Shown: positions 1 to 8,618, counted from the first letter of the stretch. The stretch: 35,048 nt of DNA from an uncultured Bacteroidales bacterium (GCA_903885595.1 CAISJJ010000011.1:1-35048), one strand, 5' to 3'. The notes: a model not told the origin generated them from the sequence alone. Translations and numbers: made by a program.

Positions 1-97
1 AAAAAATAGAAATTAGGATAAAGCATTAAAGGTCATTTTATTGTAAATACGCAGTGAGAATTTTCATTTACCTTTTTGTATAGCAATCATCTGGTTT

Positions 98-294
98 TGT
101 CACTTGTCATTTGTCACTTGTCATTTGTCACTTGTTATTTGTCACTTGTCATTCGTCACTCGTCACTCGTCACTCGTCACTCGTCACTTGTCATTTGTCA
201 CTTGTTATTTGTAAATCGTAAATCGTAAATTCTAAATTGTCATTCCTGATTGGTAATTGGTCATTGGTAATTGGTAATTGGTAATTGGTAATTC
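98..294. repeat. Heptameric tandem repeat array
   Basis: A run of 7-bp units reads GTCACTT, GTCATTT, GTCACTC, then GTAAATC, then GTAATTG on the plus strand. The period stays at seven while the unit sequence drifts, so this is one array with several unit variants. Its right end (about 261-294) lies inside the 3' end of the agmatine deiminase gene. The first 97 bases of the window are AT-rich and show no gene. Short heptameric repeats are known from cyanobacteria and are also seen between genes in Bacteroidota; a function for this one is not established. Confidence 0.9.
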
Positions 295-1343
295 GTCTTC
301 GGTTCCTGCTGGGAAAGACAGTGAAAAGACCCGAGTCCCCAGATGATTTCAACAGAATCAATACCAATGATGCTGTGGGTGGGGAAGCACTCCTCGAGAA
401 TACGCATCGCCTGATCATCCTGTTTGCACTGAAAATTGGGCACGATCACCGATTTATTGGCAATGTAAAAGTTTGCATAGGATGCCGGCAACCGCTGGCC
501 GTCGTAAATAACTGGTTTGGGCATCGGGATCTCTGCAATATCAAGTTGTTTCCCGTTGGGAAGCCGGAATGTTTTAAGTTTCCTGAGATTCTCATCCAGG
601 ATTTTATGATTGTTGTCTGACCGGCGCGGCTCGACCATGGTAATTATGCCATCTTCCCTAAAGAACCTTGTGATATCATCGATATGGCCATTGGTGTCGT
701 CCCCGTCAATCCCTTCATCGAGCCAGAGCACCTGGCTCACCCCGTAGAAATTACGGAGATACTCCTCGATTTCGTGTTGCAATAATTCCGGATTCCGGTT
801 TTCATGCAGCAGGCATTGGGTTGTGGTGAGCAGGGTCCCCTGTCCGTTGAAGTCGACAGATCCTCCCTCCATGATTATCCCGGGATAATAGACAGGGATA
901 TTCAGAAATTGCCCCACAAGGCCAGGAATCTTTTCGTCGAGATCATGGTCATATTTTCCGCCCCAGGCATTATATCGCCAACTGACAATAACCTTCGGAT
1001 CCTGCGCACCCGGCTGCACCAGGAATGCAGGGCCATGATCGCGGCACCACGCATCATTGGTAGGATGCAATAGCATTGTGATCTTTGACATGTCAACATC
1101 AAGCTTCTTCAGGTCGTGGATTACCTTGTCGCGTAATAATTCATCGCGCACATTAATGCAAACCTGCTCACACAGCGAAAGTTCCTTGATGAACCGGTTA
1201 TAGAACGGGAATATCCTGGGCAGGGTTCCGGGCCATGAATAGGAGTCGTCATGCGGGTAGCTAAGCCATGTAGCCCGGTGTTCGGCCCATTCAGCGGGAA
1301 AATGATAGCCCAGCTCCCTGGGGTTTGGTTGAGGTTCCGGCAT
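261..1343 (-). CDS. aguA: Agmatine deiminase
   Basis: Hydrolyses agmatine to N-carbamoylputrescine and ammonia, the first step of the two-step agmatine route to putrescine, in the cytosol. The 360-residue protein has the agmatine/peptidyl-arginine deiminase family signatures: WCRDHGP near residue 99, EGGS near 159, the GHIDD histidine block near 219, and a C-terminal SFHC whose cysteine (about residue 342) is the expected nucleophile. The next enzyme of the pathway is encoded just upstream on the same strand (1671-2561), which supports agmatine deiminase over the secreted peptidyl-arginine deiminases; no signal peptide is seen. The last ten residues (NYQLPITNYQ) and the TGA stop are encoded by heptamer repeats, so the native C-terminus probably ended soon after the catalytic cysteine block. 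Confidence 0.93.
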   Translation of the reverse strand: MPEPQPNPRELGYHFPAEWAEHRATWLSYPHDDSYSWPGTLPRIFPFYNRFIKELSLCEQVCINVRDELLRDKVIHDLKKLDVDMSKITMLLHPTNDAWCRDHGPAFLVQPGAQDPKVIVSWRYNAWGGKYDHDLDEKIPGLVGQFLNIPVYYPGIIMEGGSVDFNGQGTLLTTTQCLLHENRNPELLQHEIEEYLRNFYGVSQVLWLDEGIDGDDTNGHIDDITRFFREDGIITMVEPRRSDNNHKILDENLRKLKTFRLPNGKQLDIAEIPMPKPVIYDGQRLPASYANFYIANKSVIVPNFQCKQDDQAMRILEECFPTHSIIGIDSVEIIWGLGSFHCLSQQEPKTNYQLPITNYQ

Positions 1344-1670
1344 TGTGAAATATGATTTACGATTTACGATTTGAGCCTACTCCGAAAAGTCCGATCAATT
1401 GGATCCTGAGCGGAGTCGAAGGATGCAAATACCTGTTAATAAGGACACTTCGACTTCGCTCAGTGTCCGGGTTTCCGTTAAATTGCCTTTTCGGAGCAGA
1501 CTCCGATTTGGAATTTAAGAATTTTAAATTAATTATGTGATTTGTATCCATTTCTAAGTCAGTTTCAACAGGTATGGTACACTGAGCGATTTGAGTCCGT
1601 TCCGAAGTCTGCTCCAGGAAAGTAGGCCCATTTAACATTGTTAAATATGTTTAAAATGAGGTGATTCTAA
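1344..1670. other. Intergenic region aguB-aguA (327 bp)
   Basis: Apart from MITE-like copy A, this spacer holds three heptamer-type GATTTAC units at about 1354-1372. A stretch at about 1566-1617 resembles a decayed end of the same element: it shares GGAGCAGACT on the minus strand and a CACTGAGCGA piece. No terminator or promoter could be recognised, so cotranscription of aguB and aguA is possible. Confidence 0.6.
1371..1506. mobile_element. MITE-like inverted-repeat element, copy A
   Basis: This 136-bp element has imperfect terminal inverted repeats of about 19 bp (core CTCCGAAAAG at the left, CTTTTCGGAG at the right). It is homologous along its length to the reverse complement of 15114-15247. 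A 26-base block at 1379-1404 is identical to the reverse complement of 15214-15239. Inside is a perfect 7-bp hairpin (GGACACT...AGTGTCC, 1443-1468). Two further internal arms, near 1409-1422 and 1448-1461, can pair over 13 of 14 positions. It has no coding capacity. Such structure fits a non-autonomous miniature transposon or a REP-like element; no transposase is present here to name the family. Confidence 0.75.
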
Positions 1671-2561
1671 TCATCCTTCGCCGTTCTCTTCATCCAGAAA
1701 CCGGGCCAGGATCGGACCGTAACTGTCAATACGCCTGTCACGGAGGAAGGGCCAGTGAACGCGTGTTTCGCCTATTTTTTCCAGGTTCAGCGATACCACT
1801 TGTATATCCTCCTGATCGTGGGAGGCCTGGTACAGCACGTTTCCAAATGGATCAGACACAAAAGAACCACCCCAGAAATTCATCTCGCCCTCCTGGCCGA
1901 CACGGTTTACAGAAACGACAAATACTCCGTTTGCGACGGCGTGACTGCGCTGGATGGTTTGCCATGCCTGATACTGCTGACGATTCAATTCGCTGTCCTG
2001 CGAAATCGCCCAGCCAATAGAGGTCGGATAAAAAATGATCTGTGCTCCAAGCAGGCTGGTGATCCGGGCTGCTTCCGGGTACCATTGGTCCCAGCAGATC
2101 AGCGTGCCAATCCTGGCGTATTTCGTATTAAAAACCTTATAGTTGTTGTCGCCCGGAGTAAAATAAAATTTTTCATAATATCCGGGGTCATCCGGAATAT
2201 GGTGTTTGCGATATTTACCAAGGTACTTCCCGTCGGCGTCGATCACAGCAACTGTATTGTGATAAATACCTTCAGCCCGTTTTTCAAACAGGGAGGCCAC
2301 GATCACTACATCCAGTTCAAGTGCCAACGCTCCTAAAACTTTTGTCGAGGTGCCCGGAATGGCTTCAGCCAGACTGAAATAATCGTAGTTTTCTTCCCAG
2401 CAGAAGTATGTGGAGGAAAAAAGCTCCTGAAGGCATATGATCTGTGCCCCGAAGTTCGCCGCTTCCCGGATCCGGACCATGACTTTTTCAAGATTAGCCT
2501 GTCTGTCCGACCCACAGGTCATCTGAATGAGGCCGGTCCTGACTGAATTTATATCCATCAT
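1671..2561 (-). CDS. aguB: N-carbamoylputrescine amidase
   Basis: Carbon-nitrogen hydrolase that converts N-carbamoylputrescine to putrescine, carbon dioxide and ammonia, completing the pathway begun by AguA. The nitrilase-superfamily Glu-Lys-Cys triad is visible: Glu46 in CLQELF, Lys119 in YRKHHIPD and Cys156 in LICWDQWYPEAAR. The sequence around the cysteine and the YFTPGD segment match the plant/bacterial N-carbamoylputrescine amidase subgroup closely, and the length (296 aa) is normal. The start has two consecutive ATG codons; either could be used. It precedes aguA on the same strand, separated by 327 bp that hold a MITE-like insertion. It is transcribed divergently from the PorE-like gene. 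Confidence 0.93.
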   Translation of the reverse strand: MMDINSVRTGLIQMTCGSDRQANLEKVMVRIREAANFGAQIICLQELFSSTYFCWEENYDYFSLAEAIPGTSTKVLGALALELDVVIVASLFEKRAEGIYHNTVAVIDADGKYLGKYRKHHIPDDPGYYEKFYFTPGDNNYKVFNTKYARIGTLICWDQWYPEAARITSLLGAQIIFYPTSIGWAISQDSELNRQQYQAWQTIQRSHAVANGVFVVSVNRVGQEGEMNFWGGSFVSDPFGNVLYQASHDQEDIQVVSLNLEKIGETRVHWPFLRDRRIDSYGPILARFLDEENGEG

Positions 2562-2678
2562 TGAAATATTTAGTTATAATATCGGTTAGATATTCAGGTG
2601 GGATATGTTATAAAGAATTCATCCAACCTGCATTTTCAAAGACAAAGATCAACCATGTAAAAATAGGACAATTCAGCA

Positions 2679-2686
2679 TATCTTTG
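2679..2686 (+). promoter_or_regulatory. Bacteroidota -7 box TATCTTTG
   Basis: Exact match to the Bacteroidota -7 consensus TAnnTTTG, 14 bp before the ATG at 2701. The predicted start of transcription would leave only about ten bases of leader. No convincing -33 TTTG is seen. The identical octamer occurs at two other gene starts in the window. Confidence 0.55.
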
Positions 2687-2700
2687 ACAAAAATATCCCT

Positions 2701-4773
2701 ATGAAACCGTGCCGGGATGGCTTAATCCTGTTGTTGCCCTTACTTTCGTGGCTCCTGTGTCAGAGCGGTTCACTCACCACTGAACTGCCTGCATTGGCTG
2801 AAATCCATTCTGAAAAACCATCCATCTGTTCAGTTGAATATTCATCGTTTCAAAATGGATTCGTATTCCCGGATGATTCCTGTAAGATTAAACTGGGAAA
2901 GAATACAGAAAAGATGTACCAGGAGGGAATCACGATTTTCAGGAAGGGAAATTTTGACCTTGCTGGCCTTCAGATGCGAAAGGTGGTGCATGACGAGCCT
3001 GGATGCGTGGATGCCTATTTTGTACTGGGAATCATCAATTTTAAAAAAACGGAAAACAACTTCAGGGAGGCCGAAAAGAATTTCATGAAGGTGATTGAAC
3101 TATGCCCGACTTATGATGTTTACACCTATTATTACCTTGCAGAGATTTATTATGGACAGGAAAAATACGAACTGGCACTGAAAAACCTGAGCGGATTCCT
3201 TAAAGATGTTGACAAGATAAGAAGAGACGAAGATTATAACAGGGCGGTCGACCTGCTTAAATATTCGACGTTTTACCTGGAGATGATAAATAATCCGGTT
3301 CCCTTTACCCCGAAAGTTGTCGAAGGCATTTCAACCGTTCAAAATGAATATCTGCCAATCCTTTCGCCCGACAACCAAATGGCATTGTTCACAAGGGAGA
3401 TAAAACTTGAATCAGGAAAAAACAGCCTGGTTCAGGAAACAAGGCTTAAGGAGAAGTTTTTTTTCAGCATGCGCAGTTCAGATGGTAAATTTGAAGAAGG
3501 GGAGGAGATGCCAGAACCATTCAATCTAAACGACAATGAAGGCGGGGCTACACTTACTGCCGACAACAATACACTGTTTTATACATTATGCAGGTATGAT
3601 AATATGAAGAAATACCTCAACTGCGACATATGTTTTTCTGAATACCTGGGTGGGGAATGGAGCCCTGTGCGGAGTGTGAGCAGTAAAATAAATCTGCCCG
3701 GGTCCTGGGAATCACAGCCAACCATTTCGGCTGATGGACGGACCCTTTACTTTGTGAGTGATCGCAGCGGCGGTTTTGGAGGATATGATATCTACCGGTC
3801 CATTAAGGGCGAGAAAGGCGACTGGGGAACCCCGATCAACCTTGGACCGCTGATCAATTCGAATCAAAATGAGAAGTCTCCTTTTATTCATCCCGATGAG
3901 AAAACACTCTACTTTTCTTCCGATGGATGGATGGGACTTGGCGGATACGATATTTTTTACACAAGGATGGATGATCATGGCATTTGGACAAAACCAAAGA
4001 ACATTGGATCCCCCATCAATTCCCCTGACGATGAAGTGGGTTTTTTTGTAAGCACCGATGGAACACAGGGTTTTTTTGCATCCAATAAATACCAGGGTAT
4101 GGGAGGCTGGGATCTCTACTCCTTTGAATTGTACAATGCAGCCCGGCCTGAGAAGGTCCTGTTTATCAAGGGAAATGTGAAATCGGAATATTCATCTGAA
4201 CCGGTGAAGGCGCATATTGAGTTGAAAAATCTCGATACAAAAAGGATTTCAAAAATTCCCATGGATACGATCACGGGAAATTATGTCGCAGTCGCTCCTT
4301 TTAACAGCGATTATATCATGACGGTTAAAAAGGAGGGTCATGTCTATGAATCGAAATACATAGCCAGGGTTGACAGCCTTTTTAATTTGCCCACCAGGGT
4401 GGATATAGAAATGAAGCCGATAGAACTCAATAAATCGTACCGTATCAACGATATTTATTTTCCTTTTAATTCGTTTGAACTGACAAATGAATCGAAAGTG
4501 GTTCTTGACCAGCTGATCGATTTTTTACTCGAGAATCAAACAATCAGCATTGAATTAGAGGGACACACTGACAATATTGGAAACGATGCAAGCAATTTGA
4601 AATTGTCAGAAAATCGTGCCCGGTCGGTATATAATTACCTGGTCGAAAAGGAAATAGCAGCAACCCGACTGAGTTTCAAGGGATTTGGTAAATCAATGCC
4701 TGTTGCAGACAACGATACCGACGATGGACGCGCCAGGAATAGGCGGACGGTGTTTGTGATAACGAGAAAGTAG
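2701..4773 (+). CDS. PorE-like TPR/PD40/OmpA-family outer-membrane protein
   Basis: A 690-residue exported protein. After a hydrophobic N-terminus (about residues 7-20) come TPR-type helices (about 69-164), then a WD40-like PD40 propeller with blades such as DGRTLYFVSD (about 345), DEKTLYFSSD (about 399) and a third near 452. A carboxypeptidase-regulatory-like beta domain follows (about 486-567), then a C-terminal OmpA peptidoglycan-binding domain (about 570-690, with LEGHTDN near 618 and RARNRRT near 680). This order is the architecture of PorE, the component thought to anchor the T9SS to peptidoglycan, but Bacteroidota carry several paralogues with it, so the exact role is unsure. T9SS cargo is encoded nearby. 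The start is supported by the signal-like N-terminus; a TATCTTTG box lies 14 bp upstream. Confidence 0.85.
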   Translation: MKPCRDGLILLLPLLSWLLCQSGSLTTELPALAEIHSEKPSICSVEYSSFQNGFVFPDDSCKIKLGKNTEKMYQEGITIFRKGNFDLAGLQMRKVVHDEPGCVDAYFVLGIINFKKTENNFREAEKNFMKVIELCPTYDVYTYYYLAEIYYGQEKYELALKNLSGFLKDVDKIRRDEDYNRAVDLLKYSTFYLEMINNPVPFTPKVVEGISTVQNEYLPILSPDNQMALFTREIKLESGKNSLVQETRLKEKFFFSMRSSDGKFEEGEEMPEPFNLNDNEGGATLTADNNTLFYTLCRYDNMKKYLNCDICFSEYLGGEWSPVRSVSSKINLPGSWESQPTISADGRTLYFVSDRSGGFGGYDIYRSIKGEKGDWGTPINLGPLINSNQNEKSPFIHPDEKTLYFSSDGWMGLGGYDIFYTRMDDHGIWTKPKNIGSPINSPDDEVGFFVSTDGTQGFFASNKYQGMGGWDLYSFELYNAARPEKVLFIKGNVKSEYSSEPVKAHIELKNLDTKRISKIPMDTITGNYVAVAPFNSDYIMTVKKEGHVYESKYIARVDSLFNLPTRVDIEMKPIELNKSYRINDIYFPFNSFELTNESKVVLDQLIDFLLENQTISIELEGHTDNIGNDASNLKLSENRARSVYNYLVEKEIAATRLSFKGFGKSMPVADNDTDDGRARNRRTVFVITRK

Positions 4774-4784
4774 GGATGCTTCTT

Positions 4785-5246
4785 TTAGATTTGTTTCATC
4801 AGGTTGGCCATTTCAATAGCTGCCAACGCTGCGTCAAATCCTTTGTTCCCGCTTTTTGTTCCGGCACGTTCAATGGCCTGTTCAATGTTGTCGGTGGTCA
4901 AAACACCAAAAATAACGGGCAAACCGGTTTCCAGCCCAACGTGAGCCACTCCTTTCGAGACTTCAGCTGCGACGTAATCGAAATGTGGCGTAGCGCCACG
5001 AATTACAGCGCCCAGGCATATTATCGCATCGTATCGTTTGGTCATCGCCAGTTTTTTGGCCAGCAGCGGTATTTCGAAGGATCCCGGCGACCAGGCCACA
5101 TCGATATCACCCTCTTCAGCCCCGTGACGAATAAGCCCGTCGAGGCATCCCGAAAGCAGTTTCCCACTGATAAATTCATTGAACCGGGCTATGACAATGC
5201 CGAATTTAAGCCCTTTTGCATCTAATTTTCCTTCGATTGTTTTCAT
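4785..5246 (-). CDS. ribH: 6,7-dimethyl-8-ribityllumazine synthase
   Basis: Condenses 5-amino-6-ribitylamino-uracil with 3,4-dihydroxy-2-butanone 4-phosphate to give the direct precursor of riboflavin. The 153 residues cover the whole family fold: ARFNEFI near the N-terminus, SPGSFEIP in the substrate pocket, [14 protein letters not shown], and [11 protein letters not shown]. It is the last gene of the rib operon, 55 bp after ribBA. It ends 11 bp from the convergent PorE-like gene, with no clear terminator between them. Confidence 0.95.
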   Translation of the reverse strand: MKTIEGKLDAKGLKFGIVIARFNEFISGKLLSGCLDGLIRHGAEEGDIDVAWSPGSFEIPLLAKKLAMTKRYDAIICLGAVIRGATPHFDYVAAEVSKGVAHVGLETGLPVIFGVLTTDNIEQAIERAGTKSGNKGFDAALAAIEMANLMKQI

Positions 5247-5301
5247 AGGTAAGTAATTGTTTTTCTGAGTTTCACCTTGTCAGGGTGGAGTGAAATGTTA
5301 T

Positions 5302-6528
5302 TTATTCCTTTTTTTGGTCATCGGTAAATGTAAGCAAATGCCCCAGTTTTTCTTTTTTAGTCTTCATGTACCTGATATTGCGTGAGTTGCTGGTAGTTTG
5401 AATCGGGATCCGTTCCACTAATTCGAGTCCGAATCCTTCAATTCCGGATATTTTCTGGGGGTTATTGGTTAACAGGCGTAGTTTTTTAATGCCGAGATCC
5501 ACAAGAATTTCAGCGCCAGTACCATAATCACGCAGGTCGGCGTCGAATCCAAGCGCATTGTTAGCCTCAACGGTATCCATGCCAAGGTCCTGGAGCGAAT
5601 AGGCCCGCATTTTATTATCAAGACCGATCCCACGGCCCTCCTGCCGCATATAAAGCAGCACGCCTCGTCCTTCCTTTGCTATCTTTTTCATGGCAAACTC
5701 CAGTTGGTCGCCACAATCGCAACGCATCGACCCGAAAACATCGCCGGTAAGGCATTCCGAGTGAACCCGCACCAGTACAGGCTCTCCGGTGGTCACATCG
5801 CCCTTTACCAAAGCAAGGTGATTCTCCCTTGTGATTTTGCTGACATAGCTGTAAGCCTGGAATTCTCCGTATTTAGTGGGCATGTCAACCACAGCAGCCC
5901 GTTCAACCAGTGTTTCTGATTTGCGCCGGTAATCGATCAGGGAAACGATGGTGATGATTTTCAGATTGTGTTTTTTTACATATTGCATTAGTTCGGGTAC
6001 CCGCGCCATTGATCCATCTTCATTCATTATTTCACAGATTACCCCAGCAGGGTATAATCCTGCCATCTTGGCAAGATCAACCGATGCTTCTGTATGCCCT
6101 GCTCTTATCAATACCCCGCCTTCCTTATATTCAATCGGAAAGATATGTCCAGGCCGTGTAAAGTCCCTCGCCTTGGTCTGGTTGTCAATCAGCCGTTTGA
6201 TGGTCAGCGATCGCTCATGCGCCGAAATCCCAGTGGAACATTCAATGGCATCAACTGAGACAGTAAATGCAGTTCGGTTCGGATCGGTGTTTTTAACCAC
6301 CATCCTTTCAATGTTCAGCTCTTCCAGCCGTTCGCGTACGATGGGCAGGCAAACCAGACCGCCGCCATTTTTTGCCATAAAATTGATAATCGAAGGAGTT
6401 ACCTTTTCAGCGGCAATCACCAGATCGCCTTCATTCTCCCGGTCTTCATCATCAACCACGACAATCATTTTCCCTTTGCGGATGTCGTCAAGTGCCTCTT
6501 CGATCGTATTGAATTTATAGTTTGTCAT
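5302..6528 (-). CDS. ribBA: Bifunctional DHBP synthase / GTP cyclohydrolase II
   Basis: Supplies both branches of riboflavin synthesis. The N-terminal half (about 1-205) is 3,4-dihydroxy-2-butanone 4-phosphate synthase, with the acidic metal-binding [10 protein letters not shown] at 26-35. The C-terminal half is GTP cyclohydrolase II, with the zinc-binding cysteines in [18 protein letters not shown] (about 255-272) and RQEGRGIGL shortly after. The length (408 aa) is normal for the fused form. Its ATG overlaps the TGA of ribE by four bases (ATGA), which suggests translational coupling. Both active sites appear intact. Confidence 0.96.
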   Translation of the reverse strand: MTNYKFNTIEEALDDIRKGKMIVVVDDEDRENEGDLVIAAEKVTPSIINFMAKNGGGLVCLPIVRERLEELNIERMVVKNTDPNRTAFTVSVDAIECSTGISAHERSLTIKRLIDNQTKARDFTRPGHIFPIEYKEGGVLIRAGHTEASVDLAKMAGLYPAGVICEIMNEDGSMARVPELMQYVKKHNLKIITIVSLIDYRRKSETLVERAAVVDMPTKYGEFQAYSYVSKITRENHLALVKGDVTTGEPVLVRVHSECLTGDVFGSMRCDCGDQLEFAMKKIAKEGRGVLLYMRQEGRGIGLDNKMRAYSLQDLGMDTVEANNALGFDADLRDYGTGAEILVDLGIKKLRLLTNNPQKISGIEGFGLELVERIPIQTTSNSRNIRYMKTKKEKLGHLLTFTDDQKKE

Positions 6529-7166
6529 AAAAAGTTATTTTTTGCCAGGAAGTTCAAATCAATTTTTGATCCGCTGCTTTCAGGAGAACTCAGTTTTTCA
6601 ATGTATTTTGCAATCATGTCACATTCTATGTTGATCAGATCTCCGGCCTTTTTTTTCATGATCGTAGTGACTGAGCTGGTATGTGGAATGACCGAAACGC
6701 TGAATGATTGCTTATCGGTTGATGCAATGGTCAGACTGATACCATCAAGCGCCACCGAACCTTTTTCAACAAGGTAGCGAAGAATCGCTGCATCCGCGCT
6801 GATGGTAAACCAAACAGCGATGTCTTCTTCCCAACGGCGAAGAATACGCCCGGTTCCATCAATGTGACCACTTACAAGGTGCCCGCCCAGCCGGTCAGAA
6901 AGCCTTAATGCTCTTTCGAGATTTACGGCGCTGCCTATGCTTAAAGTGTTGAAACTTGTACGCCTGAGGGTTTCAGGCATCACTTCGGTGTGAAAATAAT
7001 TGTTCCCGAATGCCGTAACCGTAAGACAAACACCATTGGTGTTGATACTATCACCTGCCTTAATATCTTCCAATACTTTTAACGCGCCAATCGTGAGTTG
7101 CGATGATCTGCCGCCATGCTGAATGGCTTTGATGATTCCTGTTTCTTCAACTATTCCTGTAAACAT
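6525..7166 (-). CDS. ribE: Riboflavin synthase, alpha subunit
   Basis: Dismutates two 6,7-dimethyl-8-ribityllumazine molecules to riboflavin and 5-amino-6-ribitylamino-uracil. The N-terminal [10 protein letters not shown] is the hallmark start of the family. Two lumazine-binding barrels are recognisable, the first with NGVCLTVT, the second with [15 protein letters not shown] at its start and LDGISLTI later. The 213-aa length is normal. Its stop overlaps the ribBA start. It follows ribD after a 272-bp spacer filled with repeats. Naming differs between species (ribE or ribC). Confidence 0.95.
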   Translation of the reverse strand: MFTGIVEETGIIKAIQHGGRSSQLTIGALKVLEDIKAGDSINTNGVCLTVTAFGNNYFHTEVMPETLRRTSFNTLSIGSAVNLERALRLSDRLGGHLVSGHIDGTGRILRRWEEDIAVWFTISADAAILRYLVEKGSVALDGISLTIASTDKQSFSVSVIPHTSSVTTIMKKKAGDLINIECDMIAKYIEKLSSPESSGSKIDLNFLAKNNFL

Positions 7167-7238
7167 GATATGATTTCAAAATTTAAAAGTCACAGTGAGA
7201 GAAGGCAATGTTGTAATAGGTAACATGAGGGCATATAC

Positions 7239-7306
7239 CGGGACACGTGACACGTGACGCGGGACAGGAGACACGTGACGCGGGACACGATACACGGGAC
7301 ACGGGA
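7239..7306. repeat. Heptameric repeat array (CGTGACN / CGGGACN)
   Basis: Seven-base units such as ACGTGAC, GCGGGAC and ACGGGAC are repeated with one or two insertions. The array lies inside the rib operon, between ribD and ribE. On the opposite strand the units read GTCACGT, so they belong to the same repeat family as the array at 98-294. Confidence 0.8.
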
Positions 7307-7323
7307 AATAATGGTTTCGCCTT

Positions 7324-7439
7324 GTCTTTATTGTTTGCATTGTCTGCATTATTTGCATTGCCTGCTTGTCTTCATTGTCTTCATTGTCTTCAGTGTCTTC
7401 ATTGTCTTCAGTGTCTTCATTGCTTGCATTGACTGCATT
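7324..7439. repeat. Nine-bp tandem repeat array directly after ribD
   Basis: Thirteen consecutive units of about 9 bp (GTCTTCATT, GTTTGCATT, GTCTGCATT, GTCTTCAGT and similar; one unit is 8 bp) run from 7324 to 7439. The array ends at the ribD stop codon (7439-7441), so on the coding strand it begins immediately after ribD. All frames are low-complexity and I do not call a gene here. The 9-bp period differs from the 7-bp period of the other arrays. Confidence 0.85.
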
Positions 7440-8548
7440 CATTTTTTTATCCAACTTTCTATCATCAGGTCGCAGCCAACCTTCCGGGTTCTCAAGTTGA
7501 CCAGATCAATCGCATCTTCCATGGATGAAATTCCCGTTCCACCGACTGCGGTAGGAGCATTAACTCCACCAAGGATTTTGGGAGCGATGAAGCAAATAAG
7601 TTTATCGACAAGCCCTTCCTTCAAAGCGGAAAAGGCAATGGTGCTTCCACCTTCTATCATCACACTGTCGATAGCCATTGCCCCTAGAGATTTCATGACA
7701 AAGGCCAGGTCTACTTTATCATCTTTGACAGGGCAGATCAATATCTGGGCCCCGGCACGTTCAATATCCTTTAACTTATGCGGGTCGGCCAATTGGGTTG
7801 TTGCAACAATGGTCAGTTGGGGATCATTCGTCAGGACCTTTGACTGCATTGGAATTCTTCCATGTGTATCGGCAATAACCTTGAGCGGGTTCTTCCACTC
7901 CCCTTTGAGTCGGATATTCAGCAACGGATCATCGAATATCACGGTATCCACTCCAATCAACACCGCACCGAATTGTTGTCGCATATGATGAACTTTTCTG
8001 CGTGATGCCTCTCCGGTAATCCATCGGGAGGCATTCGTTACCGTAGCAATTTTCCCATCGAGGGTCATCGCTGATTTGAGAACTACGAAGGGCAGCCCTG
8101 TCTGGATATATTTTATGAAAACCTCATTTAATTCTTTGATTTGCTCTTCCATAACTCCCACTGTCACCTCAATTCCCTGTTCTTTCAGAAACCGGATTCC
8201 CGCTCCATTGACCATGGGATTCTGATCGGCAATCCCAATCACAACTTTTGCGATTTTTTTCTCAGCAATGAGGTTTACGCATGGTGGCGTTTTCCCTTGA
8301 TGTGAACAGGGTTCTAGCGTGACATATAAAGTTGATCCGGCAACCTGCTCTCCTGAAAGGTCAGATACCGAACAAATAGCATTGACTTCGGCATGCGGGC
8401 CGCCGAAAAACTCATGAAATCCCTCGCCAATAATCCGACTGTCCTTAACCAGCACCGCACCGACCATCGGATTTGGATTGACCCATCCTGCTCCTTGTCT
8501 GGCCAGGCTGATCGCCCGCTTCATGTACTTTTCGTCAATGGTTGTCAA
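7439..8548 (-). CDS. ribD: Bifunctional riboflavin deaminase/reductase
   Basis: Catalyses two consecutive early steps of riboflavin synthesis: deamination of the pyrimidine intermediate, then NADPH-dependent reduction of its ribosyl side chain. The N-terminal deaminase has the zinc site His52-Ala-Glu54 and Cys81/Cys90 in PCSHQGKTPPC. The C-terminal reductase domain (about 150-369) includes LKSAMTLDGKIAT and the IEGGS motif near residue 300. The length (369 aa) is normal. A second possible start is Met9. It is the first gene of the rib operon, about 290 bp downstream of the FMN riboswitch. Confidence 0.95.
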   Translation of the reverse strand: MTTIDEKYMKRAISLARQGAGWVNPNPMVGAVLVKDSRIIGEGFHEFFGGPHAEVNAICSVSDLSGEQVAGSTLYVTLEPCSHQGKTPPCVNLIAEKKIAKVVIGIADQNPMVNGAGIRFLKEQGIEVTVGVMEEQIKELNEVFIKYIQTGLPFVVLKSAMTLDGKIATVTNASRWITGEASRRKVHHMRQQFGAVLIGVDTVIFDDPLLNIRLKGEWKNPLKVIADTHGRIPMQSKVLTNDPQLTIVATTQLADPHKLKDIERAGAQILICPVKDDKVDLAFVMKSLGAMAIDSVMIEGGSTIAFSALKEGLVDKLICFIAPKILGGVNAPTAVGGTGISSMEDAIDLVNLRTRKVGCDLMIESWIKK

Positions 8549-8583
8549 GGAGTTACTTTTTTAGGTGGGGAAATATGTCAAAA

Positions 8584-8618
8584 GGTGACACGTGACACGT
8601 GACGCGTGACGCGTGACA
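8584..8618. repeat. Heptameric repeat array (CGTGACN)
   Basis: Five units of GTGACAC/GTGACGC type lie in the ribD leader, 36 bp before the ribD start. They run in the same orientation as the array at 12325-12353, and both are followed by a (CAAT)n tract. Confidence 0.8.

Noticed and set aside
98..294. CRISPR array
   Set aside because: Units are 7 bp with no unique spacers and no cas genes are present. These are simple tandem repeats.
191..418. 75-codon minus-strand frame ending in repeat-coded residues
   Set aside because: It overlaps aguA in another frame, and its tail is the translated heptamer array.
2701..2775. Lipobox in the PorE-like protein (cysteine near residue 20)
   Set aside because: The residues before the cysteine (SWLL) do not fit the lipobox, which needs a small residue just before Cys. 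Ordinary signal peptidase cleavage is more likely.
4776..5225. 149-codon open frame antisense to ribH
   Set aside because: The strand and frame of ribH give a complete lumazine synthase; this is its shadow.
7247..7454. Open frames on both strands made of Leu/Cys-rich or Glu/Asp/Asn-rich repeats
   Set aside because: They exist only because the 9-bp array keeps frames open. Codon content follows the DNA repeat and no start context or homology is seen.
7254..7988. 244-codon plus-strand frame across the repeat region and ribD
   Set aside because: It begins in repeats and then runs antisense to the intact ribD coding sequence.
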